Of a DNA stretch of 64,000 bases, positions 45,751-54,951 are shown piece by piece; the first letter of the stretch is position 1; every line of letters starts with the position of its first letter. Made by a program: the position numbers and the translations under genes. The stretch covers positions 248,001 to 312,000 of the forward strand of contig CAVXTT010000019.1 in assembly GCA_963764685.1 (NCBI GenBank), given 5' to 3'. This DNA is from CAVXTT01 sp963764685 (GTDB lineage Bacteria; Bacteroidota; Ignavibacteria; Ignavibacteriales; Ignavibacteriaceae). The notes beneath the pieces are model-generated. The model saw nothing but the letters and a program-made list of their open reading frames with translations, had not been told where the DNA came from and ran no database searches.

Positions 45751-46012
45751 GGACAGGCTGTTGCATAATATTAGTTTGTGATTAGATATAGGGTGGACAG
45801 GCTGTTTCGCAATATTAACTTACCGGTTATTTGGGGACAGCCTGTCCGTACAGATGCTTTTCTTCCTCTCCGGAAGCGGACAGGCTGTTTCGAAATATTA
45901 GCTTACCGGTATTTGGGGGACAGCCTGTCCGTACGGATGCATTTCTTCCACTCCGGAAGTGGACAGGCTGTTTCGTAAAATTAGCTTACCGGTTATTTGG
46001 GACAGCCTGTCC
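45751..46012. repeat. Palindromic elements B, cluster 1: partial copy plus three 83-bp tandem units
   Basis: Units at 45795-45847, 45878-45930 and 45961-46012 have ends GGACAGGCTG / CAGCCTGTCC and the interior TTAGCTTACCGGTTATTTGG-like. They repeat with an exact 83-base spacing, linked by CGTACAGATGCTTTTCTTCC-type DNA. A truncated unit begins at 45751. Confidence 0.9.
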
Positions 46013-46127
46013 GTACGTGGTTTTACACTTCTCCTAAAGTAAAAAACTTATTGAATTATTCTCGTGGATCAATTAAATTGAAGGGCTGTCAAACTTTTCT
46101 ATTCTGTTATTTTATTGAGGAGTATCT

Positions 46128-47855
46128 ATGAAACTTTTCTCACTTTTCTTTCTTTCCCTTTTCTTTCTTTCAATCATTCACGCTCAGGATACGGATATGT
46201 CTCAATATCTCATTGATAAAGAGCTTAACCCGTCCGCTTATCTTGATGCCAGAATTGCTGCCATTCAGCAGAGCCTTCCGGTCAGTATTAAATTACAGGA
46301 AGGTATTCTGATCGACGTGCTTAAAATGCAGAACGGCGTACCTGTATACTCTGTTATTAAAAATGCTGCCAATCCACTTGATGGATTTGAGGTGTTAACA
46401 TATGATCAGGTAACTGCACGGTATGATCTTACCAATGCAGAAATAAATTACGGAACTGCAAATAATGAAATTTATTATCCTGACGTTTTCTCGACAACAA
46501 GGATACTGCTTGTTACTGACTGGACAAATGATAATGTGATGTCGTTGGACCCCCAGACAGGCGACCTGATAAATGTTAATTATATACCCCCCAGTCCGGG
46601 CAACCTCTCTTCTCCAAAGCAGGCAAGGATAAATACAGGCGGGTTCATTACTGTCTCCGATCAGATCACTGATCTTGTTCAGAAATATGATACACTTGGA
46701 AGCTATATTGGTATTCTTGCACCCGCCGGGGGTGTTAATACTTCACAGCTGGATAATATCAGGGGACATAATTACAGGTCAAACGGCAACCTCATTGTAT
46801 GTGTAGGAAGCAGCGCTAACCAGAATGCCGTTGCTGAATTTGATCCATCTGGAGTTTACATCGGTCAGTTCATAACCACTGGTTTGGGGGGACTTAATAG
46901 TCCTTTCGATATTCTCTTCAGGACAAATGATATGATGGTAACGGGTTCTTCAAGCGATGCCGCACACAGATATACTCTCGCCGGAGCATATATCAGTGAT
47001 TTTGCCACAGGTATCCAGTTCCCTCAGCAGATGGCTCAATTTACCGGGGGAAGGATTGCAATAGCTGTTTTCTCAACCCCTTCAGGGCTCGCGATATATG
47101 ATTCTACCGGTGCACAGATTTCATTCTTTACAGCCGTAACGGGACTCCGCGGTGTCTATCAGCTTGGGAGCGGAAATTATCTTGTATCAAATGCAAGCGG
47201 TGTTCACGAAATAAGCAGTGTTGACGGAACTCTGATCAGAACGGTTGTCTCATCAACTAATTGCCAGTATATCACACTTGCAGATTTTGCAGTCATTCCT
47301 GTCGAGCTGACCTCATTTTCAGTATCTGTTTCGGAAAATACTGCAATACTGAACTGGTCGACTGCCACAGAGACAAATAACAGGGGTTTTGCTGTTGAAC
47401 GCTCTTATTCAGGTTCTGCTTTTCAGCAGGTCGGATTTGTGGAAGGTTTTGGTACTACTACTATTACCCGCAATTATTCTTTTACTGATCACAATCTTCT
47501 GTCAGGAAAATATTCTTACCGGCTGAAACAGATTGATCTTGATGGTACTACCAGTTACTCCGCGGTTGTTAATACTGAAATAGGAACTCCTGGACAGTTT
47601 GCTCTCGAACAGAATTATCCTAATCCGTTTAACCCTTCTACAACAATCAGCTATTCTGTCCCCTTCGATGCTGATGTTACAATTGAAGTTTTTAATCTTT
47701 TAGGACAAAAAGTAAAAACTCTTATGAATGACTTTAAAAAGACAGGAAGATATCAGTTAACTTTTAATACCGACGGACTTTCCTCCGGGACATACCTGTA
47801 TAGGTTAACTTCAGGTGAATTTTCAAGCGTCAGGAAGATGACCCTGCTTAAATAA
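46128..47855 (+). CDS. T9SS-sorted NHL/propeller-like protein
   Basis: Secreted protein of 575 residues with GAGGAG 6 bases before the ATG. The signal peptide is MKLFSLFFLSLFFLSIIHA. The middle (about 100-390) is a propeller-like series: ILLVTDWTNDNVMSLDPQTG, GFITVSDQITDLVQKYDTLG, GNLIVCVGSSANQNAVAEFD, MMVTGSSSDAAHRYTLAGAY and NYLVSNASGVHEISSVDG. This resembles NHL or DUF-type surface propellers. It ends with an FnIII-like linker (LNWSTATETNNRGFAVERSY) and a T9SS sorting domain (EQNYPNPFNPSTTISYSVP ... VRKMTLLK). It is unusual in being enclosed by two closely related repeat clusters (45595-46012 and 47926-48343). Ligand unknown. Confidence 0.87.
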   Translation: MKLFSLFFLSLFFLSIIHAQDTDMSQYLIDKELNPSAYLDARIAAIQQSLPVSIKLQEGILIDVLKMQNGVPVYSVIKNAANPLDGFEVLTYDQVTARYDLTNAEINYGTANNEIYYPDVFSTTRILLVTDWTNDNVMSLDPQTGDLINVNYIPPSPGNLSSPKQARINTGGFITVSDQITDLVQKYDTLGSYIGILAPAGGVNTSQLDNIRGHNYRSNGNLIVCVGSSANQNAVAEFDPSGVYIGQFITTGLGGLNSPFDILFRTNDMMVTGSSSDAAHRYTLAGAYISDFATGIQFPQQMAQFTGGRIAIAVFSTPSGLAIYDSTGAQISFFTAVTGLRGVYQLGSGNYLVSNASGVHEISSVDGTLIRTVVSSTNCQYITLADFAVIPVELTSFSVSVSENTAILNWSTATETNNRGFAVERSYSGSAFQQVGFVEGFGTTTITRNYSFTDHNLLSGKYSYRLKQIDLDGTTSYSAVVNTEIGTPGQFALEQNYPNPFNPSTTISYSVPFDADVTIEVFNLLGQKVKTLMNDFKKTGRYQLTFNTDGLSSGTYLYRLTSGEFSSVRKMTLLK

Positions 47856-47925
47856 AGTCCTTTTAATAGCGGAAACCTTTATACCGAACGGCCTGTCCAT
47901 CTGGTATTTCACGTAATGTGGAAGT

Positions 47926-48343
47926 GGACAGGCTGTTGCGACAATATTAACTTACCGGTTATTCGGGACAGCCTGTCCGTACAGATGTTTTTCTTCCTTT
48001 TTAGAGGTGAACAGAATGTCTAACTGGTTATTTGAGACTGCTTGCCCGTACGGACAGGCCGTCAAGCAGTACCGACAATCCTTTATAACGCAACGGCCTG
48101 TCCATATTTTATGGCAAACACCTGCTGTACGGACAGGCCGCCAATCGATATCAATAAAGCTGTATGGCGGAGCGGGCCTGTCCATTGGGCATTTCAAGTA
48201 ATATTAAGTGGACAGGCTGTTTCGAAATATCATCTTACCGGTTATTTGGGACAGCCTGTCCGTACAGATGCTTTTCTTCCATTCCGGAAATGGACAGGTT
48301 GTTTCGCAATATCATCTTACCGGTTATTTGGGACAGCCTGTCC
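47926..48343. repeat. Palindromic elements, cluster 2 (B, A1, A2, B, B)
   Basis: B-type units at 47926-47978, 48210-48261 and 48292-48343, and A-type units at 48052-48103 and 48131-48183. The block A1-A2-B matches cluster 1 in order, orientation and most bases, including the linking DNA (CATATTTTATGGCA, CACCTGCTGTAC, TTGGGCATTTCAAGTAATAT). The two clusters are therefore a long, imperfect direct repeat around the propeller gene. Confidence 0.9.
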
Positions 48344-48425
48344 GTACGTTGAAGAAAAATACATTAAATCTTTATCATTTTATTATTATTTTTGAATACT
48401 ATTTTTTTACTCTCGAAAGTATCTA

Positions 48426-49778
48426 ATGGAAGCAGGAAAATTGCTCGCAAATAAACCTAAGAAAAATACCCCAATAGATTATGATATTGTAAATAAGTAC
48501 ATAAAACTCAGCGGTATTAAGGAAATCAGTAAGGCTTCGATAAGGGAGATCAAGAAAATTATTGACGGAGTTCAAAAGGAGACGGGAGAGAAATATATCC
48601 GGATGGAAATGGGTATACCGGGACTCCCTGCTGCTGAGCTCGGCATTAAGGCTCAGATCAGTGCATTAAAAAAAGGTGTTGCTGCAGTTTATCCTGACAT
48701 CCAGGGGGTACCGCAGTTAAAAACGGAAGCCTCCAGGTTTGTACGTTTATTTGTTGATGTGGATGTTGATCCTGAAGGATGTATTCCTGTTGTGGGCTCT
48801 ATGCAGGGGGGATTTGCTTCGCTGCTGACAGTAAACAGGATGAATAAGGAAAAAGATACCACACTGTTCATCGATCCCGGTTTCCCTGTACATAAACAGC
48901 AGATGAAAGTGATGGGCCTGAAGTGGGAAGCTTTTGATGTTTACAATTACAGGGGGGATAAACTTAAGGATAAGCTTGAATCTTATCTGTCAAAAGGAAA
49001 TATATCCTCTATACTTTATTCTAATCCTAATAACCCCAGCTGGATATGCTTTACAGACAAAGAATTAAAAATAATAGGCGATCTTGCTAATAAGTATGAT
49101 ATAGTTGTACTTGAAGACCTGGCTTATTTTGCGATGGACTTCAGAAAGGATATGTCAAAGCCCGGGTCTCCTCCGTTCCAGCCGAGTGTAGCTAACTATA
49201 CGAATAATTTTATTCTCATGATCTCAAGTTCCAAATCATTCAGCTATGCCGGAGAAAGAATTGCTATTCTTGCGATATCCCCGGTATTATACAGCAGGAG
49301 CTTCCCGGATCTTAAAAGATTCTACAGTTCGGATATATTCGGCAACGCGATGGTCTTTGGTACAGTTTACGCACTGAGTGCAGGAACGGGTCACTCTGCT
49401 CAATATGCACTTGCCGAGATGTTCAGAGCTGCAAATGATGGAGATTATGATTTTGTTAAGGTGGTTTCGGAGTACGGTAAAAAGGCTTCTGTGATGAAGA
49501 AAATATTCCTCGGTAACGGATTTAAAATTGTATACGATCATGATGAAAATGAATTGATAGCCGACGGATTCTATTTCACTGTTTCTTATCCGGGTTTGAG
49601 CAGTGAGCAGCTTCTTATGCAGCTTATGTATTACGGGATCAGTGCAATTTCGCTTGTAATAACAGGCTCAGAGCGGTCTGAAGGAATTCGTGCCTGCGTT
49701 TCTTTAATTAAAAGGGAGGAATTCCCCCTGCTTGAGCAGAGACTCAAAAGATTTAATGAGGATCATGCCTTAAATTAA
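48426..49778 (+). CDS. PLP-dependent aminotransferase (class I/II)
   Basis: Fold-type I aminotransferase of 450 residues. Visible motifs are YPDIQGVPQLKTEASRFVRL (substrate and cofactor region), GSMQGGFASL (phosphate-binding turn), LYSNPNNPSWICFTDKEL, VVLEDLAYFAMD (Asp that pairs with the pyridine ring) and ISSSKSFSYAGERIAIL, with the Schiff-base Lys at SSSK. The C-terminal Arg region is GSERSEGIRACVS. The substrate cannot be named; the 450-residue length and N-terminal extension (about 60 residues) differ from standard AspC. It begins 83 bases after repeat cluster 2 and precedes the PTS-IIA-like gene on the same strand. Confidence 0.87.
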   Translation: MEAGKLLANKPKKNTPIDYDIVNKYIKLSGIKEISKASIREIKKIIDGVQKETGEKYIRMEMGIPGLPAAELGIKAQISALKKGVAAVYPDIQGVPQLKTEASRFVRLFVDVDVDPEGCIPVVGSMQGGFASLLTVNRMNKEKDTTLFIDPGFPVHKQQMKVMGLKWEAFDVYNYRGDKLKDKLESYLSKGNISSILYSNPNNPSWICFTDKELKIIGDLANKYDIVVLEDLAYFAMDFRKDMSKPGSPPFQPSVANYTNNFILMISSSKSFSYAGERIAILAISPVLYSRSFPDLKRFYSSDIFGNAMVFGTVYALSAGTGHSAQYALAEMFRAANDGDYDFVKVVSEYGKKASVMKKIFLGNGFKIVYDHDENELIADGFYFTVSYPGLSSEQLLMQLMYYGISAISLVITGSERSEGIRACVSLIKREEFPLLEQRLKRFNEDHALN

Positions 49779-49852
49779 CCATTATTTAAATTGATATACT
49801 ATAAAGGTATTAGTAAATTTATTGATTGTTTTTTATTGATTTAGGCGGATGA

Positions 49853-50323
49853 ATGAAAGTACACGAACTATTAAAATCTGATTTTGTAATACCGGAATTG
49901 AAAAGTGACAGAAAAGAAGATGTCATTAACGAACTTATCGATTTGTTTACCGGAGATCCCAGGGTAGCCGATCTTGAGAAGATGCGGAGTGCTGTCCTCG
50001 ACAGGGAAAAAATTATGTCGACAGGGGTAGGCAAAGGATTCGCTATCCCCCATGGAAAGACAAATGCAGTTAAAGAGATTATTGCAGCTTTCGGTAAAAC
50101 GAAAGAGCCGATTGAGTACCAGGCACTGGATAACCAGCCCGTTAACCTGGTATTCCTTTTAGTCGGCAGGGAAAACCTTGTAAGCAACCATATAAAATTA
50201 TTGAGCCGCATCTCCAGAATGATGAATAAGGATGAGTTCAGAAATAAACTGAGTACTGCTTCTACTTCGGCAGAAATGTTAGAGCTTTTCCGGCAGGAAG
50301 AAAATACATATTTTGACATTTAG
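49853..50323 (+). CDS. PTS EIIA (fructose/nitrogen-type) domain protein
   Basis: Single-domain EIIA protein of 156 residues. The phospho-accepting His lies in MSTGVGKGFAIPHGKTNAVK (about 56-75), the hallmark of the fructose/mannitol and PtsN families, and NLVFLLVGRENLVSNHIKLL is the second typical block. No EIIB, EIIC, HPr or EI gene is in the window. A stand-alone copy is therefore more likely regulatory (PtsN-like) than part of a sugar transporter; this is inference. It is 17 bases before hisS and probably cotranscribed with it. Confidence 0.87.
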   Translation: MKVHELLKSDFVIPELKSDRKEDVINELIDLFTGDPRVADLEKMRSAVLDREKIMSTGVGKGFAIPHGKTNAVKEIIAAFGKTKEPIEYQALDNQPVNLVFLLVGRENLVSNHIKLLSRISRMMNKDEFRNKLSTASTSAEMLELFRQEENTYFDI

Positions 50324-50340
50324 AGCTGGTATACCCCCCT

Positions 50341-51603
50341 ATGATTAAAGCCGTCACCGGGACAAGAGATATTCTCCCCTCAGAGAATAAAGCGTGGCTG
50401 CACCTCGAACAAATCGTCAGAAATCTTTTCTCTAACTATAACTATTCAGAGATCCGAACTCCTGTTTTCGAGGAAACTAATTTATTTGCAAGAAGCATAG
50501 GTGAAGAAACTGATATCGTCGGTAAGGAAATGTATACATTTATCGACCGCAGCGGCACCAGTATTACCCTCAAACCTGAAATGACTGCAGCTGTAGTACG
50601 TGCATTTATTGAACACTCCCTTGGAAAACAGCAGCCGATTAATAAATTATTCTATATTGCCCCGATGTTCCGCCAGGAAAGGCCGCAGGCGGGGAGACAA
50701 AGACAGTTCCATCAGTTCGGTGCAGAAGCACTAGGCAGCAGCTCTCCCCTGCTTGATGCAGAAATGATACAAATGGCATATGAAATACTGAGAGCACTGG
50801 GATTAAAGGATCTGACTGTGAAAATAAATTCTCTCGGTATACCCTCAGAAAGAGAAAATTACAAGATAATCCTTAAGGATTATCTTAAGGATAAGAAATC
50901 TCATCTCTCAGAGGACAGCCGGAAAAGATTAGAGAAAAACATTCTCAGGATATTCGACAGCAAGATTGAATTGGATCAGAAAATACTAAAAGGGGCTCCG
51001 CTCCTGATGGATTACCTCGGCAAGGAATCACTTGAACATTTTCAGGTAGTTAAAGACATCCTGAATGCTAATAAAATCCCATATGATATAGATGAAGCTT
51101 TAGTGAGAGGACTCGATTATTATACCGAAACAACATTTGAGATCCTGAGCGGCAAAGTAGGTTCACAGAGCGCTCTATGCGGCGGCGGAAGGTATGATCT
51201 TCTTGTGGAACAGCTTGGCGGGGATCCGACACCCGGAGTAGGATTTGCAGCCGGAATAGAGCGTATCCTTCTTGCCTGCCAGAATGAAAATTCTTTCAGT
51301 CTGACTGCTGATCATATTGATGTTTATATAACTTCCCTGAATAAAGAAATCTTCCGTGAAGTCTATGCGTTGGCGTCTGTACTTAGAAATAATGGACTAA
51401 GCGTAGATTTTGATTACCTCAGCCGTTCTCTTAAAGCCCAGATGAGGGAAGCGAACAGATCAAATGCAAGATTTGTTATCTTTATGGGGGGAGAGGAGTA
51501 CGCAGCAGGCAATCTGAACTTAAAAAATATGAGCACAGGCTGGCAGGAACTTCTTCCGGTTACTGACCCCAGGATTTTGATTGATAAGATCCGAAATGGG
51601 TAA
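50341..51603 (+). CDS. hisS: Histidyl-tRNA synthetase
   Basis: Class II aminoacyl-tRNA synthetase of 420 residues, the usual bacterial length. N-terminal VTGTRDILPSENKAW; motif 1 YSEIRTPVFEETNLFARSIG; motif 2 MFRQERPQAGRQRQFHQFGA; histidine-specific LVRGLDYYTETTFEI (HisA) and ALCGGGRYDLLVEQLGG; motif 3 GVGFAAGIERILLA. The anticodon-binding domain follows from about 325. Its stop overlaps the next gene by 8 bases, implying coupling. Confidence 0.96.
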   Translation: MIKAVTGTRDILPSENKAWLHLEQIVRNLFSNYNYSEIRTPVFEETNLFARSIGEETDIVGKEMYTFIDRSGTSITLKPEMTAAVVRAFIEHSLGKQQPINKLFYIAPMFRQERPQAGRQRQFHQFGAEALGSSSPLLDAEMIQMAYEILRALGLKDLTVKINSLGIPSERENYKIILKDYLKDKKSHLSEDSRKRLEKNILRIFDSKIELDQKILKGAPLLMDYLGKESLEHFQVVKDILNANKIPYDIDEALVRGLDYYTETTFEILSGKVGSQSALCGGGRYDLLVEQLGGDPTPGVGFAAGIERILLACQNENSFSLTADHIDVYITSLNKEIFREVYALASVLRNNGLSVDFDYLSRSLKAQMREANRSNARFVIFMGGEEYAAGNLNLKNMSTGWQELLPVTDPRILIDKIRNG

Positions 51604-52060
51604 AAGAAAAGAACCTTCACGCAGTGATAATGATATTGAATATCATTGTTCCGCTTTCTTCAGCTACAACAAATTAAATAAGCAGCAGGAATACTGTATA
51701 AGGCTGGAGACAACCAAAGTTTTTAATACTCTCAGCTACCGTCTCCAGGTGGAAGGAGAAAAGAAAAAGAAGGAACTTAATTTCAGTATCCTCGGTTTAC
51801 TTCCCGATCAGGCATATTTGGCAGAGATAAAACCTGCAATCTCGGATACATTCTTCAGTGAGATTTACGGTGATTATCTTGTTAACATTAAACGGAAAGA
51901 CGGAAGTATTAACAGCGCGAGGTTTAACTTTAATATTTTTAAACGTGAAATAATCCTTATTGAGGAGTTTATTAATCCGGATAAAGATATAAAACAGTTT
52001 TGTGTATTTCATACAGCTGAAGATCTGAACACTTTTTCACAGGATATATATGCTACCTGA
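51596..52060 (+). CDS. Hypothetical protein between hisS and lgt
   Basis: Protein of 154 residues with no recognised domain, starting at the ATG inside the last codons of hisS (a TTG at 51581 is a less likely start). It is charged and beta-rich (YHCSAFFSYNKLNKQQEYCI; LNFSILGLLPDQAYLAEIKP; YGDYLVNIKRKDGSINSARF) with no signal peptide or membrane segment. It overlaps hisS by 8 bases and lgt by 11, which supports a real gene translated in series. Function unknown. Confidence 0.7.
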   Translation: MGKRKEPSRSDNDIEYHCSAFFSYNKLNKQQEYCIRLETTKVFNTLSYRLQVEGEKKKKELNFSILGLLPDQAYLAEIKPAISDTFFSEIYGDYLVNIKRKDGSINSARFNFNIFKREIILIEEFINPDKDIKQFCVFHTAEDLNTFSQDIYAT

Positions 52061-52877
52061 ATTATTTAAAATAGGACCCTTTACCGTATACAGCTACGGC
52101 TTAATGCTGGGTATTGCATTTATAATAGGCAGTTATTTCATAACAAAGGAATTCGAGAGAAGAAAGCTTCCCTCAAATCTCGGTACCGAGATAACCCTTA
52201 TTGCAATAATTTTCGGCATTATCGGCAGCAAGGTTCTGCATCTTATAGAAAACTGGGGTGATTTTATCCGTGATCCTTTAGGTATGGCTTTCTCCCCGGG
52301 CGGTTTAACATTTTTCGGCGGATTGATCCTGGCCACCATTGCAATCTGGATATATGTCCGTATGAAAAAAGTTGGTTTTTTAACTACTGCTGATGCCGTT
52401 TCTCCTTCACTTGCGCTGGCTTACGGAATTGGAAGGATTGGGTGCCACCTTGCAGGGGATGGTGATTATGGAATTCCGACCACACTTCCCTGGGGTACGA
52501 ATTATGAGAATGGTACTGTTCCCCCTTCTGCAATGTTCAGAGGTTCAGAATATGCGGCTCAATACCCGAATGGAATACTTCCCGATAATACTCCGCTTCA
52601 CCCTACACCTGTCTATGAATTTATAGCTATGGTATTGATATTTCTTCTGCTATGGCGGATGAGAAAGAAGAACTGGGTTCCGGGAAGATTATTTATGCTG
52701 TACCTGATATTTGCGGGAGTGGAAAGGCTGCTTGTAGAGTTCATAAGATTAAACCCGCGCCTGCTGTTCGGGTTATCCGAAGCTCAGCTTATTTCCATAG
52801 GTTTAATAATTATTGGATCTGCAGGATTTATGCTGCTTAACAAAAAAGCACCTGCTGTTAAAGCGAAAACTGTTTAA
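52050..52877 (+). CDS. lgt: Prolipoprotein diacylglyceryl transferase
   Basis: Inner-membrane enzyme that attaches diacylglycerol from phosphatidylglycerol to the lipobox Cys. The 275-residue protein has about seven membrane segments, the N-terminal FTVYSYGLMLGIAFIIGSYF, MAFSPGGLTFFGGLI, and the signature region YGIGRIGCHLAGDGDYGIP with the essential Gly and Arg residues. LHPTPVYEFIAMV and RLLVEFIRLNPR follow. It is the last gene of the plus-strand hisS group. It would process the two lipoproteins encoded here (4500-5216 and 32925-33758). Confidence 0.94.
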   Translation: MLPELFKIGPFTVYSYGLMLGIAFIIGSYFITKEFERRKLPSNLGTEITLIAIIFGIIGSKVLHLIENWGDFIRDPLGMAFSPGGLTFFGGLILATIAIWIYVRMKKVGFLTTADAVSPSLALAYGIGRIGCHLAGDGDYGIPTTLPWGTNYENGTVPPSAMFRGSEYAAQYPNGILPDNTPLHPTPVYEFIAMVLIFLLLWRMRKKNWVPGRLFMLYLIFAGVERLLVEFIRLNPRLLFGLSEAQLISIGLIIIGSAGFMLLNKKAPAVKAKTV

Positions 52878-52880
52878 AAT

Positions 52881-52950
52881 AAAAAGGGCTGTCACTTATT
52901 ATAATCAAACGGAGGATCCCTTTGAGAAGGAGTACAAGCGACAGCCCGTC
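52881..52950 (-). terminator. Long-loop terminator between lgt and a T9SS gene
   Basis: On the minus strand GGGCTGTCGCTT (52936-52947) pairs with AAGTGACAGCCC (52886-52897), 12 bp with one wobble, followed by TTTTTATTTTA. The 38-base loop includes GGGATCC. It ends the T9SS gene at 52964 and, read the other way, may help end lgt. Confidence 0.72.
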
Positions 52951-52963
52951 TTATTTAATTAGA

Positions 52964-54640
52964 TTACTTACTTAGAATCATCTTTCTTGTCTCTGAAAAC
53001 TTACCTGCAGTTATACTGTAGAAATACAGTCCGCTTGAAAGATTCCTTCCATCAAACTGAATAGTATAACTTCCGGGCATCTGGTTTCCATTTACCAGTG
53101 TCGCAACTTCGCTTCCGAGAACATTGTAGATCTTTAACGTTACAAATTCTTCAGATGCGATTGCGTAAGTAATATTGGTTGACGGATTGAACGGGTTAGG
53201 ATAATTCTGCTCAAGCTTGTATGACATAAACGGCAGAAGTTCAACATTTATTTCGTTGCTGTATTCTGATGTGCCGTTATAATCTGTTTGTCTCAGCCTG
53301 TAAGAATATCTTCCATCCGAACCCGGTTTATCCGAGTATGCATAAAAATGTCTCTGGGCGGTGGTTCCCTGTCCCTGAACAAAACCTAATGTTGTCCAAT
53401 CGGCTCCTGCAGCTTTTCTTTCAACATAGAACCCGCTGTTATTCAATTCGGTAGCGGTAATCCAGGATAGTTCAACAATATTCTGATTAACCGCTGCATT
53501 GAAGGAAACAAGTTCTACAGGAACAGGAGGCATTGTATACTCATAAATACCCGCACCTCCTGCAGTACCTACGCCTGCGTAAAGAGTTGAGTTGGCAGGA
53601 ATATCCTTAAAAATAAGGCCGCGAATTCCGTAAGTATCAAGAAGAGTACCGCCGTTAAATGTTGCCCAGCTATTACCGCCGTCTGTCGATCTCCATACCC
53701 CGGCATTTATTAACGTGCTGCGGTCGAGTCCGATATATACTTCATTTGTTGTACCGGGACGAATGATACCTGATCTCAACAGAGTACCAACATCACTCGG
53801 AGCGCCTGTCCATTTCCTTGTCCATGTGCTTCCTGCATCTGTTGAAAAGTAAGCACCGCCGTCTGTAGTATTACAAAAGAGACCTGCTAAAATGTAAGAG
53901 TTATTTAATGTACTGACAGAGAGAAATCTTACAGGGTTTATTGCAGCAGGATCAGTTGGAGTTCCGGTTGCAGCAGTCCAGTTAGCTCCTCCATCAGTTG
54001 ATTTATAAATTTTACTTGGACCAAGGGATGTTGATACATTGAAAGAACTTCCCGCTAGTACCAGGTTACCGTTTGAAGGACTAATTGCAAGTGCTAATAT
54101 ATTTTTAATATCCATACCGGTATTTGACGGAGCCCAGGTATTTCCCATATCGGTTGTTTTGTACAACCCCGTGGGAGAATCTACTAACCCATCGAAAACG
54201 GAAGCAAAAGCGATGGAAGGATTAGTCGGGTGTACTGCAAATACCTGAATACCTAGTGAAGTTTCTGTAATACCCGTAACCTTCCGCGTCCAGCTGCCGC
54301 CGCCGTTTGTGGTAACATATATACCGCTGCTGGCATTCCCCTGATTTGTACCGGCATACAGAACCTGGGGATTCGAATTAGAAATGGCAAGAGCCTGAAC
54401 AGATTTATAGGTTAAACCTGTATTCACAGTAAACCATGATGTTCCACCATTTGTTGATTTAAATACTCCTGAATCCAGACCGGCAGTATACATTATACTC
54501 GAGTTTGACGGATCTACAACCATTGCATAAACTCTGCCGACTGAAGTGGTATTAGTTGTCCATACACCGTTTCCTTCCTGAGAAAATGATAAAACGGGAA
54601 ACAAAGAGAGAAGGACGAGAACGTAAAATACTTTTTTCAT
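52964..54640 (-). CDS. T9SS-sorted BNR/YCF48-like propeller protein
   Basis: Secreted protein of 558 residues. The ATG at 54640 has AAGGAG about 9 bases upstream, and a GTG at 54646 is the alternative. Signal peptide MKKVFYVLVLLSLFPVLSFS. BNR-like repeats with the S/T-x-D/N-G-G-x-x-W pattern follow: FKSTNGGTSWFTV, YVTTNGGGSWTRK, YKTTDMGNTWAPS, YKSTDGGANWTAA, YFSTDAGSTWTRK and WRSTDGGNSWATF. These are spaced like a propeller, and ALAISPSNGNLVLAGSS-type lines fall between them. FnIII-like linker (LSWITATELNNSGFYVERKA) and T9SS sorting domain (EQNYPNPFNPSTNITYAI ... TRKMILSK) at the end. Related in architecture to the proteins at 5245 and 36061. Confidence 0.88.
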   Translation of the reverse strand: MKKVFYVLVLLSLFPVLSFSQEGNGVWTTNTTSVGRVYAMVVDPSNSSIMYTAGLDSGVFKSTNGGTSWFTVNTGLTYKSVQALAISNSNPQVLYAGTNQGNASSGIYVTTNGGGSWTRKVTGITETSLGIQVFAVHPTNPSIAFASVFDGLVDSPTGLYKTTDMGNTWAPSNTGMDIKNILALAISPSNGNLVLAGSSFNVSTSLGPSKIYKSTDGGANWTAATGTPTDPAAINPVRFLSVSTLNNSYILAGLFCNTTDGGAYFSTDAGSTWTRKWTGAPSDVGTLLRSGIIRPGTTNEVYIGLDRSTLINAGVWRSTDGGNSWATFNGGTLLDTYGIRGLIFKDIPANSTLYAGVGTAGGAGIYEYTMPPVPVELVSFNAAVNQNIVELSWITATELNNSGFYVERKAAGADWTTLGFVQGQGTTAQRHFYAYSDKPGSDGRYSYRLRQTDYNGTSEYSNEINVELLPFMSYKLEQNYPNPFNPSTNITYAIASEEFVTLKIYNVLGSEVATLVNGNQMPGSYTIQFDGRNLSSGLYFYSITAGKFSETRKMILSK

Positions 54641-54951
54641 ACGCACCTACTCCTTATCAGAAATGATATAAATAGTTTTAAGAAACCTCGGATGAAGCTT
54701 TAAAGAAATTAAGTAGAAAAGATTTCAGAGTCAATAAGAAAATTAAAAAAAACCAGGGTAAGGTATATCTGTTCAATATGATGAAATAAGAAATAAAAAA
54801 GGAGCAATAAAATTAGTTACAATGCTTGCTTTTGCTCCCGGAATAATTGGTATTATGCAAATGTTTGTAATTACAGGGGATCAGGTATTTAGTGCAATAA
54901 GCCGGAAAGACTTTCCTAAACACTTATTTCCAACCCTATCTGTCCCGGTAC

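Noticed and set aside
45553..46037. Open frames through the repeat cluster (60-70 residues each, both copies share sequence)
   Set aside because: They run straight through palindromic elements, overlap each other in different frames, and have no ribosome site or domain.
45595..48343. CRISPR array
   Set aside because: Units are palindromic and 52-53 bases long, the linkers are themselves repeated rather than unique spacers, and there are no cas genes.
45595..48343. Integron attC sites around a gene cassette
   Set aside because: No integrase gene and no clear RYYYAAC/GTTRRRY core sites; multiple tandem units per side do not fit one attC per cassette.
52436..52480. Divergent Lgt signature (GRIGCHLAGDGDYG) as a sign of altered function
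   Set aside because: From memory, Bacteroidota Lgt proteins commonly have this GRxGCxxxGDGD form, so it is probably normal for the group.
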